DNA of 64,000 bases from Aculops lycopersici (lineage: Eukaryota > Arthropoda > Arachnida > Trombidiformes > Eriophyidae), in NCBI GenBank assembly GCA_015350385.1, contig WNKI01000002.1:5827305-5891304 (forward strand). Reading direction: 5' to 3'. This document shows positions 1-12,520 of the stretch, in pieces. Below the pieces are notes generated by a model that worked only from the letters and a program-made list of their open reading frames with translations, did not search any database and was not told the origin of the DNA. The position numbers and the translations under genes were made by a program. Within the stretch, counting starts at the first letter, position 1. The number at the start of each line of letters is the position of its first letter.

Positions 1-2
1 CC

Positions 3-503
3 TCGCAATTCTCTGTATCCGATTACGCTACCACTAGCTCGCCTTCCGCCCCGACAGCAACTACTACCTCCACACCAACATGTGACAAGAAGAGTGTGAG
101 TATGAGCAACCATAAGGTCAAAACCAAACTCAATTCTATCGGCGAATACAATGGTAGCGGCAGTAGTAGTAGCGGCTCGTCAACAGCCGAGGCGACAAGT
201 AGTGGCGAGTCGTTAGGTTCACCTGTGCGAACTTTGAATAGTTCAACAACAACAACAACAACTACCACCACCACAACAACGACTACAATAGGCAAGACCA
301 AACAGCAGCCAGCATCCACGAATCAACAATATAAAAAAGTGCCAACCGACGAAGACTACCACGAAATGGACAGTTTATTTAACGATATTCTTGGAAATGT
401 AGTGGATGTAGTCGATATCAATCAAGAGAACCACGAGAGTTCAGCGAAGGGTTTTATCGGAAGCTCACCTTTGGCGACTAATGTTGTTGTTGGAACAAAA
501 TAG
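3..503 (+). CDS. 3' end of an unidentified low-complexity protein (partial)
   Basis: An open frame runs from the left edge of the window without a start to a TAG stop at 501-503, so this is the C-terminal part of a larger protein. An internal ATG at 96 exists, but the frame is open and coding-like before it. The visible 166 residues are rich in Ser and Thr, with a Thr run encoded by ACA/ACC triplets near 244-288. The tail is more structured and acidic (PTDEDYHEMDSLFNDILGN). I do not recognise the family. An ATTAAA at 542-547 could serve as its poly(A) signal. It converges on the lipase gene, with 136 bp between the two stop codons. The function is unknown. Confidence 0.55.
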   Translation, partial: SQFSVSDYATTSSPSAPTATTTSTPTCDKKSVSMSNHKVKTKLNSIGEYNGSGSSSSGSSTAEATSSGESLGSPVRTLNSSTTTTTTTTTTTTTTIGKTKQQPASTNQQYKKVPTDEDYHEMDSLFNDILGNVVDVVDINQENHESSAKGFIGSSPLATNVVVGTK

Positions 504-541
504 CAACCACTAAACAGGTGGTTGCCCAAGCTAATGAATTG

Positions 542-562
542 ATTAAATTTTTAATTTTTATT
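542..562. terminator. Convergent poly(A) signals between the first two genes
   Basis: ATTAAA at 542-547 on the plus strand lies 39 bp after the stop of the left gene. AATAAA on the minus strand (557-562) lies about 78 bp after the lipase stop. The two transcripts would therefore overlap in their 3' untranslated ends. Confidence 0.45.
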
Positions 563-639
563 AAGTTATATCATCAATTATATCGATGTTGATTAGGAGA
601 AAAAGGGGGAAACTAGGTCTCATTTCTTTTTGCCTTATC

Positions 640-1886
640 TCAAGTCATTATTTTCAATAATTCACCTGGCACTTTTAAACTGTCAACTTTCTCCAATAGT
701 TTCAGGCACGACAGACAACCCTTTGGGTTCGAGCCAGAAGAAGTTTGGTTACAGTGTCCCTTTTCGTTCATTTTCGTGTCATTCAAGATAGAGTTGTAGC
801 AATGGCGACACCTAATTAAATTGTTGGCCAACACATACTCTTTCATGTCTCGATGGCCTTGGATTATGTAGGGCCGATAGACTGGAATGGCCGAGGGCAG
901 CATGGCGTGCCGAGTTCTGATCATATTGTTCCAATTGCAATGATATCTGGTGCCCAACACTCGCCAAGTTCCCATAAACGACCTTGTATCTTTGGGCGAC
1001 ACCTGGACTTCGCTTGCAAAAGCCGACACGGACACCTGTGTAACGCCGAGGGATTTCTCGTCTGAACTTAGCTCAAATTTGGGCATATTGTCACTGTAGG
1101 CGCCATCAATGCACCTCTCGCCCTTGTATTTGGGCGACCTAAAGACGCCCGACCAAATGGGAATAAAGCAACCGGCTGCAATGGCGTCTATAAGATCATC
1201 GCGCGACTCAAAGTTGGAGATAAACTCATTCTTCAACGACCAAAGTTTGGTCACTGAAATGCCCAATTTGCCTGAGCATAATTTGTGAGCATTCTCAGGT
1301 AACAATCTATCTAGCGATTCATGGACTAACTCTTGAATGGATTTAAAATTGGCAGGATTCGTTAATGAGGCTCGGAGTTTGCGGATGATGTCCATGGCGG
1401 CATCTAGTACAATTTCAATTTTGATCCCGGCCACGAGGAATGCACCTAAGAGTCTGGTGATTTTGTGTTTATGTTTGTGTTTTGGGGCACAAAGTCAGGA
1501 TGTTAGATTATTGATCTTATCGACTAACAGGTTGTCGTACCTCGAACCCTAAAGTGCTTATCTATCTGTCTATCCATCTAACTTTCATTCGCTTACCTAC
1601 CCGCCGCATGAGGCGCCGCAAATTTTGTTGTACGGCCGGTGGGGCCAAATCTGCTGCAACAACAGCACGGCGCCCAGGTGGTATGAGCCTAGTGGTTGTC
1701 GAGAGATTTGTCTTAGTGTTAGTTATTGCCATTGGCCCTCTTAGTTGCTCTATGGATTTAAACAGAAAGAGAGGATTCACCGTTCGAGCGACTTGCTTGT
1801 TAGTCGAGCCAGAAAAAAGGAGACTTACCTAGAAATCCGCAGCCGAGCAAAGTCAGGTCAATATTTGGATGGTAATAATCAATCAT
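640..1886 (-). CDS. Patatin-like phospholipase/triacylglycerol lipase, ATGL/brummer-PNPLA4 group
   Basis: Three exons were assembled: 1829-1886, 1601-1688 and 640-1453, giving 319 residues. Both introns (140 and 147 nt) have GT-AG ends, and the joins restore the patatin fold. Exon 1 carries the oxyanion-hole motif GCGFLG. The nucleophile motif GASCG (Ser46) spans the exon 2/3 junction region. The catalytic aspartate Asp165 is in DGAYSDN, where most relatives have DGG. These positions match ATGL (Ser47, Asp166). ATGL-type enzymes hydrolyse triacylglycerol at lipid droplets. At 319 residues it lacks the long C-terminal lipid-droplet region of ATGL/brummer (about 500 residues) but is longer than PNPLA4 (about 250), so substrate and location are uncertain. 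The C-terminus has several cysteines (CRHC, CLSC). The start ATG at 1886 is the only one that gives the conserved N-terminus. Confidence 0.85.
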
Positions 1887-2312
1887 GGCGTTTGCGTGTG
1901 GAATCCGCTGCAGCTATGGCTATTGCTTCACTTGCTTGTTGCCCTTCAGCTTCAGATGGTCAAGCTAGATGAATGACTGTTGATGAAAGGGAACTTCGGC
2001 CTAAAGGTGGCTTGCGCTTGATGATTTTGCGCCACACAACTAGCATAACTTGAACCAGAGCCGTAATATCGGAGGTCTTGGCGCGTCTCGCGGTCTTGGC
2101 AAGCTAGCTAGCTGGCTGGTCTACCGCTGTAATAAGAGGCGTCCAGAGGCGAGGGATAGTCTCAACCGAGTGGCTGGGCCAACAACAAAGAGAGGAGATC
2201 TCCTATGTTGTTGTTGTTGTTATTATTATTATTGTTGCTGCTGGCTCTCATTTACCATCGTTTACTTATACCACATCCACCACAAGCTAGCAGGAAGATG
2301 GACCAAAAGGAA

Positions 2313-2324
2313 CAGAGAGAGAGA

Positions 2325-2351
<27 letters not shown>
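2313..2351. repeat. (GA)n/(CT)n inverted simple repeat
   Basis: A short (GA)n run is followed directly by a (CT)n run of about 26 bp, so the two can fold back on each other. Confidence 0.8.
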
Positions 2352-2355
<4 letters not shown>

Positions 2356-3993
2356 TCTAGAGGGAGACCATCCAAGTCACTGTCAACAATGGATCGCGGT
2401 GCTCCGGCAACTTTGTCATTCAATAGTGATTCCCTGCTGATTAGTTGCAATTGTTGATGATGAGCCACCACCGACTCTACAACAAATCAACTCCATAGAC
2501 GCGAAACTCTTGGGAGACAACGGTTGTGGCTGTGATGATGATTACTATGATTATTATCATGATTGTGGTCGCGCGTGTTGATTTTGTCATCAAGCTCAAT
2601 GGCGAGCGACTAATTGAGCGACCAATTAGATTAGTGGTAGTAGTAGCAGTAAGGGTGGTGGTGGTGGTGGTGTTCGTGGACTAGATTTGCTCCAGTGATA
2701 AGCCAGTAATTGGATGGTGGTGGCCAATCAAGCTACTGCCGCCGCCGCTAGGTTTAGTCGATTTCCATACGCGAATGGCAAACTTTTCCGCCTCTAGGCG
2801 GCGACAGCTCCCTTGATCCACGAGCACTCGCCAAGACCGCTCGCCTCTCCGGCCTACAACGCGAAAGCAAACGCGCGGGACCCTCTTTCAACCACACAAA
2901 CAACAAACCATTGCCCTCGACTCAATTGTGGTAGTGACTCGCAAAAAAAACAAGCAGTCGCTTAGTGTTGTGCAGGTCTACTATTTGTCTAGTCACACAA
3001 TCATCTACTCCCATTCAATCCGAGTCGAGATCCTTTTCTCCTCCCTCTCTCTCGCCGATAGTTCAGTGGCAGGACAGCCGAGCGGCCTAAAGTGGCCACT
3101 CCAGTTCAATGCCGCGACAGCCAAAATCCCATTGTGTTCCTCTTAGCATCTCCATCCGAATCTCAGATGCTCAGTCGTCGCCGACGTCTTTGTCGTCAAA
3201 CTCACTGGTCTCACTCAGTCCGACTCTCTGATCCCGATTTGCTGATTGGAGAGGAAGCGGCTAGAGCTCAGCAGCAGCGGCAAACCCATTCACGCATATT
3301 CCACGTTACGTAGTCGCGCGCCTCAATCCGCCTGCTCATTTAGTTTACTTGGCCGGATTTCATCGGATAGCCAAGTTGGCCGCTCGACTAGCTAGCTGAC
3401 GCATCCAGCTTCCAAACGCCAACTACCGGCCACTAGGAGCACGACTTCCGCCGCTACTACTTTCTCTAGCTAAAAACTTGGCGTCTCGCTTCGTTTAGTC
3501 GCCAGTCAGTCATTTGTTGTGTAGCTCGCCGTTGAGTTGAGTTGAGTTGATTTGTGGACTTGGAAATTTGGAGCTCCGACTTGGTGCTGCTTAGGAAACT
3601 CAGCTCAGCTCAGCTCAGCTAAACTCAACTAAATTTTAGCCAGCTACTTCGGGCCACCAAACTTGCACGTCGATTCTCTCTCGGCCGAGCGACCCGCTGG
3701 AGCTCAGCCACTCGAGGGGAGAATCGAAGCGAGGAGCTTCTCGGGAAATAAACGCCAGGATTTGAACGCATTTGCATTCCCTAATGCATCTGGTTTGCCG
3801 GTTAGCAAGCGAGGAGGGATACAATACTCACAGTCACAAACACACAATGCCCTTTCATATTAACGCACAGACAGGGCAATGGACAAAAAACAACTCAACA
3901 TAGAATTAGATGGATAGACAAACGGACCGATGGATAGATAGATGGAGACTCTAGATCTCCTCCTGTCAGCTGCTCGTCTTCTCTTTCTTCGAG

Positions 3994-4035
3994 CTTTTGG
4001 CAAGCCAGCTAGCTAACTGGCTGGCTTGCCAAAAG
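3994..4035. repeat. Perfect 15-bp inverted repeat (hairpin)
   Basis: CTTTTGGCAAGCCAG at 3994-4008 is the exact reverse complement of 4021-4035, with a 12-nt loop. It is a variant of the GGCAAGCTA palindrome family scattered through the gene-poor region. Confidence 0.75.
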
Positions 4036-7000
4036 TCTAGCTCGCCGCCTGACGAGCTACACAAATTTCAGCTTAGTTTCTCTTTCTCTCTAGCTCTCTT
4101 TTGTGCACGCGAAACGCGAATACTAAATGGAGCTAATTAGCGCCAGCTAGGGAGCAGAGCAAATGTATCAAATTGAACTGACGATTTTGCACGCGTCTCT
4201 CTCGTTTGCAAAAGGAAATTTGGCAACAATAACAATGAGCGACCGTCGTTTAGTTGGTTAGCTAGCTTGCCATTTGCAAAAAAGAGAGATTACGTCACGT
4301 TTTCTGGGATAAAAGCGACTCTCGATCCCTCGGAGTCATAGGCACACACTCTATTTTTTGCTCTCTTGTGTGTGTTTGTATGGCCAAAATTGTTCCAATT
4401 GACTAAGGCACTATGTGAAATGAGCAACGACCCCAAGTCAAGTCGATTGTTTTCTTCACTCTACGTAACATTCATTATCACATAACGCGCCTTTTCCGCC
4501 CCGAAGTCTCGAGCGAGATAAACTTCATTTGTCGTCCAATTTGTCTTCCCCGCTGCTCGACTCAACTAAACTAAACCAAGCTCGAGGTTGAATGAGATGA
4601 GAAACAACGTGACCAAGCAAACGAGCAAAAGAGTCCGACGTGCTCAGGCAATGTCGAGCTCAAGGTGAGTGGCGCGCGTCGACAGGTGGCACTGTTGCTC
4701 CCGCTGTTTCCCTTGTCATAATGACGCTCGTTGTCTCACTTGTTACGAGACAACATTTAGAAAGAGGTGGGAGCTGAGCTGAAGTGGAATTAAAAATAGC
4801 CTTACATCAATGTAGAGAGAGATAGGAAAGTTGAGGCAACGTTTCCATTTCTATGTGGATGCAGTGGCGGTGGTATTTCCTCTGTGTTTATCCAATCAAA
4901 AGTGCAACCAAACTTTCAAAACGACGACATTGAACTTAATTCCCTTCGTCTCCCTAAAAGTGAACTCATCTGTTTACTTTGGCACGCAGAAATAGTAATT
5001 CTTGATATGTCAATATGAGGAGCATTCTCTTTCCTTTCTGTACCAAAGACGACGACGTTGCGCGAGATTGCGACAAAAGAGCCGGTCGCAAGTCCTTTTG
5101 TCGGCCAAAGGCGAAACCTCTGGACAAGCTGAGCAGCGAATGCAGTAACCAGGAGAATGTCGAGCAGAAAAAAGAGAGCAACATATAACAATCGTCTTTG
5201 TTGTTGGCAAGATATCACAGGCAGGTAAAGTTGAGTTTCCGCTTTTCCTCTCCTCTTCTCGTTTTTCATTTCTCTATCTACGCTCCGCTCTAGATTCGTT
5301 AGATTTGGTAAATTTAAGCGGGAGGAGTAGGAGGGCAAATGTAAACAGAGAGGCAAACACAGCCATAGAAACACAGCATAGAAACTGAGGCGGTTGGACT
5401 CGGAAAATTGAAAAGCAGAAAAAGACCGGCCGGCCGGTCGACTGACTGACAAGAAGAAAACTCGTCTGCAAATGTCACCTGAGCGCGCCACCGGCAAAGG
5501 CTCATATGGCCTCCTGCTCCTTGAACATTGAGGTGCCTGCGATAGCTAGTTGTCACGAATTTCAAGCTCGCCACTAGGTGTCGGCGGTCGCTGGACGCCT
5601 AGCCAATAACCGGATGCTGCGATCACCGCTCCCGACGCACACATACCTGTTCGCACAATTTTCCTCAAAGTGCACCCCTGTTCCTGTGCCATTCTTTGGA
5701 CAGCAACCAACGAAATTGAGTTGATGACCATGCAGACTTTTCATGTTGAATCGCTAACCGCACCTAAGCAACTACCAGTGCAGCCAACTGGGCGACGATG
5801 AGTTTCTAGCGACCTCTCGCCTTGATACACGTCGACTATGAGGAGTCAGGTGGAACCATTTGTTACTTAGGCGGAGCAAATGAGACTAGCGTGGGAAAAA
5901 CGACGAAAGGGTGAGACGAGTGGCGGATTCGTTTGGGCGAAACGGGAGAGTGGTGCTCATCATTTCAAATTGAACCGTTGATTAGTGCGGATTAAGATGA
6001 GCGTATTAACTGGTAGTAGCTGTTTTCATGTATAAGCAGCGCCGTTTGCTTAGTCTAGTAGTCAATCGAGCTTGTCCATTGCATCATTTCAATCAACTAG
6101 CTCATTAGTGACGACGAGGTTAATATCGAGGTCAATTGGCAACTCGCAAACGAGTATCAGTCGCCGGCAAACTGACTGCAGGTGGACTGCAAGTTTCTTT
6201 GGAAAAATACCCAGCTTCAATCAAACTTTACTGGCTTGCCCAAAGGAAAAAGTTCAGCTCGGTTCAGTGGGAATCTCCCGCTGAGTTTATTACGACTCCC
6301 ATGATGCCTGAAATCCTTTGCTCTGACGCCTCTGATTGGGGCCGGCACCTGAAGCTTGCCAGTTGGTTATTGTGACGTCAATTCAAACTTTACCGCTTCC
6401 GGGTGACCACCTATTGGCGCTGCCTTTTTCCATTCTTCTCCTTCTCCTATTCCTTTCTTTCTGCGGCAACTCTAGTCGGCCAGCTACTCAAGCTTGGCCG
6501 AACGGCATCTGCCCGTGAGCAGAAGCGGCCAATAAAACTGGGTACCGAAGCGTGGCTAGTGACAAGTGGTTGCACCATTGGCCACCACGGCAAGCAGCTC
6601 GTCAGAGCAGCGGCTCCCCCCCCCCACTCTTGATAGTCGGCTCCCATTCGATGACACACCCCCGCCTGGTCGTCACGTAACCTAAAGAGAGCTGCCTTTT
6701 GCCCTCTGACTCCCTGGTGAGAGAAAAGCGGCGGCGGTGGCAGCTCGCAAGTGGTTCGTCGATGCTACTGCTGTTGCCAGTGGTTATGAGTCGCCGGCAA
6801 CTCCATTGTCGAGTCGGTTGCAGTTGCGAATGTGAAGGCGAGTGCGCCGACAAACTAAGCGCAAAAATAATTGAGGCTCGCACTTGCACGTTGTATCAGA
6901 TATTTAGCTGAAATACAACCATTGCCCTTTACTTACCGGCAGCCTTGTATGCACTATCAGGCGGATCGGACGCCGCACCTCCTATACAAACTACGCGCCG

Positions 7001-7916
7001 TCCCGCACTCTGGTGAGCCCATCATCGATATGTGCCCAATCTATACTCCCAGTCGCTTACATATAATCTAACGGAAAGGAGGAGGAGGAGAAGAGTTGAC
7101 CAGGCATATTTCTCAAGTGGCCTCGTGCAAAGAACGACGAGGAGGAGGCGAAGGAGCTCAAGTTTAGTGTTGTTAGCTATTGTTGGCAACACTGGCTCGT
7201 TGGCAAGCTAGCTAGCTGGCTGGCTGCTCCAATTGCAATAACTGTAATGGCGAGTGGGGGAGGCGAAATGGTGGCAGTAGGAAGTGGCGCACGCCGATTG
7301 GTCGGTTGGTTGCAGATAGTCGTGCTGCTGGCCAATTCGAGTTACAACTAAAAGAGTAGGTAAACGAGCGATAGACTAAACTAGAAAAAGCGGCAATAAT
7401 ACCACGCAGAGATAATGATAATAACAGTTACAATTCTGCTCGTTTACTTGCTCAAAGTTGCCAGCACTCGAATATTAGGCCAATGGATAGCTGGCAACAA
7501 CTACAATGGCCGCCCAAAACTCGCGGCATAATCGTAATTTGAATATCTAACTGGCCAGTTGTACTTAGTTGTGCAGCACCAAGCGACCGGCAATTTGGTG
7601 TGGTGGTCGAGCGGTTGCTGTCCTCTGCCAAATCCATTGGTCCGCTTGCTCTGATAGGATTAGATTGGATTGGGCGGTTGAATGGGCCAGATAGGAGGCA
7701 AAGAACACTGGTCAACCAACCGCTAGCTAGGTAGTTGCGCTCGGGTGGCTCGTTGGCAAGCCGAAGGGTGCATCTGGACAGCTAGTCAACCAGCTAGCTT
7801 ACTTGCAGTTTGCTTTGGTCCGCAGGTAAAAAAGCCACCACTACCACCACGAAGACGTGTGGCAAGTGGAAACTACTAAAGATTCTATTCGAAGTTGGAT
7901 TTGGAATAAATTGAAG

Positions 7917-7948
7917 AGCCACCGCCACCGCCACCGCCACCGCCGCCG
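7917..7948. repeat. (CCACCG)n short tandem repeat
   Basis: About five hexamer units ending in a CCGCCGG variant. The stretch is non-coding as far as can be seen. Confidence 0.7.
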
Positions 7949-9694
7949 GCCCCAATGCCCTCATTTCCGGTCCCGCATTTCCGCCCATCAAACCAGTGTG
8001 CTGAGCTTGGCAACCGAACTTCCGGTTGCGTCTCGGTCTCAATCTCGCGAAGTTGCTAGGTCTAATTTCAATTATTTTTAGTCTTTTTCAGGTTGCACTT
8101 GGGAAAGGCACTCGACTCGAGATAACAAATCAGTGTCCATTGTACACGACGAGCGATGACGTCGATGGCCACTCTAAATTCTAAATTTAGCAACAACAAG
8201 TGGCCATCAACTCGCGTTCAATTCGCGATTCTCGTCGCTAACCAAGTTTTCCATTGGCCTAAGGGAAAACTTGTGAGCCATCAATTCTGTCGCCGCAAGT
8301 TGTCATGATGAAAATTCTACTTTAATAGACTGTTTCTATTCTTGAAATTAACCTGCGGGCAGGAAGTGGAACCTGCCGACACACAGTCAACACCACCACT
8401 AAAATTAATGCCTGCTTGTTGGCAGTCAGGTGGCGCCACTTCTCTCAATTGCCATCAATGGGACGCGCCGACAAAATCAGTACAAGCAGACATTAGAAAA
8501 GCACGGAGAGCGAGGGAGAGGACGACACACAGAGAGTCAGACACACGCATGCACAAGAGAATATTGTATCACCTAGCGACCGACCTAGCGACTCGCTCGC
8601 TTACAGGTTTTTCGTGTACTTTTAAACTTTTTCATTACTAGTTTTGGATTCTTGTTTCCGAGAGTTGGACTGATTTTTTCTGGTTTCCAATCTGCCCGCG
8701 CGTATCGAGAAAAGAAGGAGACAGAGGACCATGTTGCTCCTAACACGCGCTAATTAAAGAAGCGCGTTTAGAGTGATCGTCAGATATATATAATATAGTG
8801 CGCGCAATCCAAATTCGAGAAACAAAAATCTAAAATGCTACTGCCACTTTTGTGCGCTGCTCCTCATCTGGAGCTTCCGTTTTTGGGGCAAATTAATATG
8901 AGTGAAGTTAGTTGCTGCTTACAGGCGGATCGAGGAGGAAGATGGAGGAGTTAAAAGAGCAACGTGAATTTGATGCTTTCGTTGCTGCTGCTGCAGGATT
9001 TCGATTTGCGGCTGAAGAGAGAGAGAGAGAGAGAAAAGATAGTGGAAGCCACTAAAAAGGAAGCTAAACTTAAAATTTATGACTCTCGTCGCTTCGACTC
9101 CGGCGAGTAGCGGCAAGACTTTGGGGGCTTCTTTGTTGTTGGCGGCGGAAGCAGCGAGTAGGGGGCAAATGGAGAGAAAGAGAGAGACCGTAGAGTTTTA
9201 TGCAGAGCCACTTCGGTCTAGGTGAAGAGGAAGGGAGAGAGAGAGAGAGACAAGAGGATCTGCTTCGCTTCGAGGTTGATGCTTAGATTTCGGCCAGTTC
9301 AGCGGCTTGTTGCCATCGACGGCGGCGACTGGCGGACCAAAATGCGACAAGTCAAAGCTCGAGGCCGACAAACTTGATCTCTCGCCCATCGTTTAGTTTG
9401 CATTGTTGTCGCTAAACTTGGCTCCACTTTCCTCTATTTTACCATACTATGCTATGCTTTAGCACACTTAGCTCAGCTCAGCTCCACTCTACTCTCGCTA
9501 GTTGCGTTGTTGATTCAGAGACCACGACGAGCTAAGAGCAACTTGAGACCACGAGGCGCAAGGAGGAGGGCGACATAATTTGAGCCGCACCAAGCAAACG
9601 GCCAACCGGCCGACGGGGCGACAAACGAAAAAGCAGACCACAAAGTTGGACTGTCTTTTGCCTTTGCTTTCGTCGGTCGGTTGGTTGTTGTTAC

Positions 9695-9756
9695 AATTCA
9701 ATTCAATTCAATTGGATTCAATTCGATTCAATTCGATTCGATTCGATTCAACTCAA
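9695..9756. repeat. Pentamer tandem repeat (ATTCA/ATTCG)n
   Basis: About twelve units of a 5-bp repeat that alternates A and G at the last position, with small interruptions. Confidence 0.75.
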
Positions 9757-12305
9757 CACTTCGCATTTCATTCAACGATGCGATGCGATGCGTTGAAACG
9801 TCGTAATGATAATATTGATTTTTCCCTTTCTCTCTCCTTGAGTTTTGTGTACCAATCTCTCTTTGTGTTTTCTTTGGCCACAAGGCAACATGATGGAGTG
9901 GCGCCTCAATTGAAACCATTGTCTTGTCCAAAGCTTTTCTCGTGTTTCGTTTTCCTTCGGTCGGTTTTGATGCGCGGCGTTCGTGTTTTAATTTCGAGCA
10001 GCCAGCAAAGAGTAAGCGAGTAAACGAAACGAGACTAACCCAAAAGAAATGTTTGAGGTTAAGTTCGCTCGGCGCCCTAGGCGCTCGCTCAAAGATCGTT
10101 CAAGTAGACGACGACTACACTTTTAGCCGATACCGAGGGGAATGAAACAAACGCCAAGAGTTGGTTTAGATTTGTCTGTGCTTCTGTGTAAATCGGGAGC
10201 AAATCTCGGCGAATGCCACAGGAAATCACGCCGACCAAACACCGAACTACAACTACATAGCATAGCGTCGCGAGAGTGTATCAACCAAACTGCGAGTCGG
10301 GGCGAGAATGTTACCAATGGAATGGGGAACAGCCTTAGCACACTGGAAATCCGCACATTCACGCCCCAAGGTTCGTATGTTAGCCAGCTCCCCGCCTCCG
10401 GTGGTTGTAGTTTTGTTAGCATCTAGAGTCTGGGTTTGGTTGTTGTTGTTGCTGCTGCTTTGGCTTCGGCATTGGGATTGAATTCCTGTCGCGCTCGTAC
10501 ACATTTTTAGGCCAGACACTTGGCAGTGATGAATTGAATTCCACTGCTTCGTTGGCAAGTTGGCTGGTTGTTACAATACTTCGTTGCTTGGTTCCTCCAA
10601 CTACCTAGGCCGCTGCTACTTTGGCGAGCCAGTTTGACAACTTGCCAACAACAAGCACCTAGCGACTGGCCAGCTTTGCCACCGGATATTCCCTACGCCT
10701 ATGTTGGCCAATTGAGCGCCAATGTAGTTGCGCGCGATAGTTTTCCAAGTCAGCCACTCGAACCACCTAATCGGCTGCCACCAAACACTTGAACAAAGTT
10801 TAGCTCGACTCTTGCTCCGCTAACTTGTGGCGCCGGGCCCGGGAGTCAATCGGTTGGCATGCGAGCCGCCGGCGCTACTACTAATACTGCTACCAGTGAG
10901 TTATTATCGGCGGCTATCGAGATCAAGGAGGACGCTCGCTTGACTTCAAATCGATTTAGCCCACGGGATTGAGTTTTGGTCGACCTTCGCGCCACCAGCG
11001 GCCAGCCAGCCGACCACCTGCCATCGAACCGGAAGTGACGTTGCCGCAGCCAGGTCGCCGGCGCGCGAGTTAACTTATCGCTCGCTCGCTCGCTCGATTG
11101 TCGGACCGCAAGTGGAGCTTTGGAAGTGTGGGTTTAGTTGCTGTTTTCGCTGAAGGCGAATGGAGCCTCGCAAAGTCTTGATTCATATTGAGTGTTGGAG
11201 CCAAACAAAACTCAACCCTCTCTCTTTCTCTCTCTCTCTCGCCTCTACTTGACAAGCTAGCTAACCGCCAGTCGAGTCGAGGGAGACGTCAGCTTGCGTC
11301 AGATTCGAGCATCCAGCTTGAAAACTAACGAAAAGGCGGAGGACAAGTGAGAGCAGCGGCGGCTGCCGGTTGTTGCGAGTCAAATTGAATTGTCTAAGCG
11401 AGAGAGGGAAATCTCGACAAGTTGGACTTGATGGTGGAAGCGCGCGGCGCGCGTTAAATTATCCACCATTGAACACCTCACTTTGAAACACGCGCACAGA
11501 GGCAGAGACACATAGCGACATTAGAGAAGCGCCGCCGCTGCTGTGGTAGTTGCTGTTGCATTAAGAGCCTCGCACCTTCAACTGCATCCGGCTCGCCAAC
11601 TGGTTGTGACGCAAGCATCAGCTTATAGTCGATGGGCGAGAAAGGAGGCGGCGACTTGCGACAATTCGTCTTTCGATCGCGATCTGAGATTGAACGCAAA
11701 GTCGCTTAGCTGGAGCAAGAAAACTTTTGCTAGCATTCTCGTCTCTCTGTGTGCCTGTGTTTGTGTGGCGCTAGAATTTGGGCCGCCAAGACCGTTGGCA
11801 CGCTAGGGGCAGTATCAGACTGATTGGCAGATTCCTTGCTCCTGTCTGTTTGTGCGCCAGACGAGAACCCAGCACAAGTTCGGTGGTGGTTGTTGTTGGC
11901 AAGCTCAACGGAAGCAGATTCGCGCGACCTTGAGCTTGGCGACCGGTAATTAGGGTCCCAGAATTTGGGCGTTGCGCAGGGAAAGAGGCAGCAACTTACT
12001 CTCAACTCTCACCTAAGCGCCAGCTTTTCCTCTCACCCCTCGCGGCAGCCCCCCTCTTTAATCACTCGCCCTCCAAGTGGTCGGTGTTCGTTTCTGAAGT
12101 ACAAATATGTCGCCGCTAACGTCGCCTTTTGTTGCTTGAAGTCACTCTCAAACGCCAAGACAAAAAGCTGACTAGCTAGTTCTAGTTATGCGCCAGCTGG
12201 CTGATCAACTCTCGCTTGTCCAACTTCCGTCAGCAAGCCGAGCAAAATCCAGGAGCCGCCATGAGGCGACAGCAGCGACAAAACTCGCTATCTAATTACT
12301 GCGCG

Positions 12306-12358
12306 CTCTCTCTCTCTCTNNNNNNNNNNNNNNNNNNNNNNNNNNNNNNNNNNNNNNN

Positions 12359-12415
<57 letters not shown>

Positions 12416-12452
12416 TACGACGACGTACTACGTACTACGTACTACTACTCTC

Positions 12453-12517
<65 letters not shown>
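12306..12517. repeat. Complex microsatellite around an assembly gap
   Basis: A (CT)n run (12306-12319) enters a gap of 39 N (12320-12358). The gap exits into (ACG)n to about 12415, then degenerate TACG/TACT units, then a long (CT)n from about 12453 to 12517. The gap is most likely unresolved repeat, so its true length is unknown. Any frame through it is meaningless. Confidence 0.9.
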
Positions 12518-12520
<3 letters not shown>

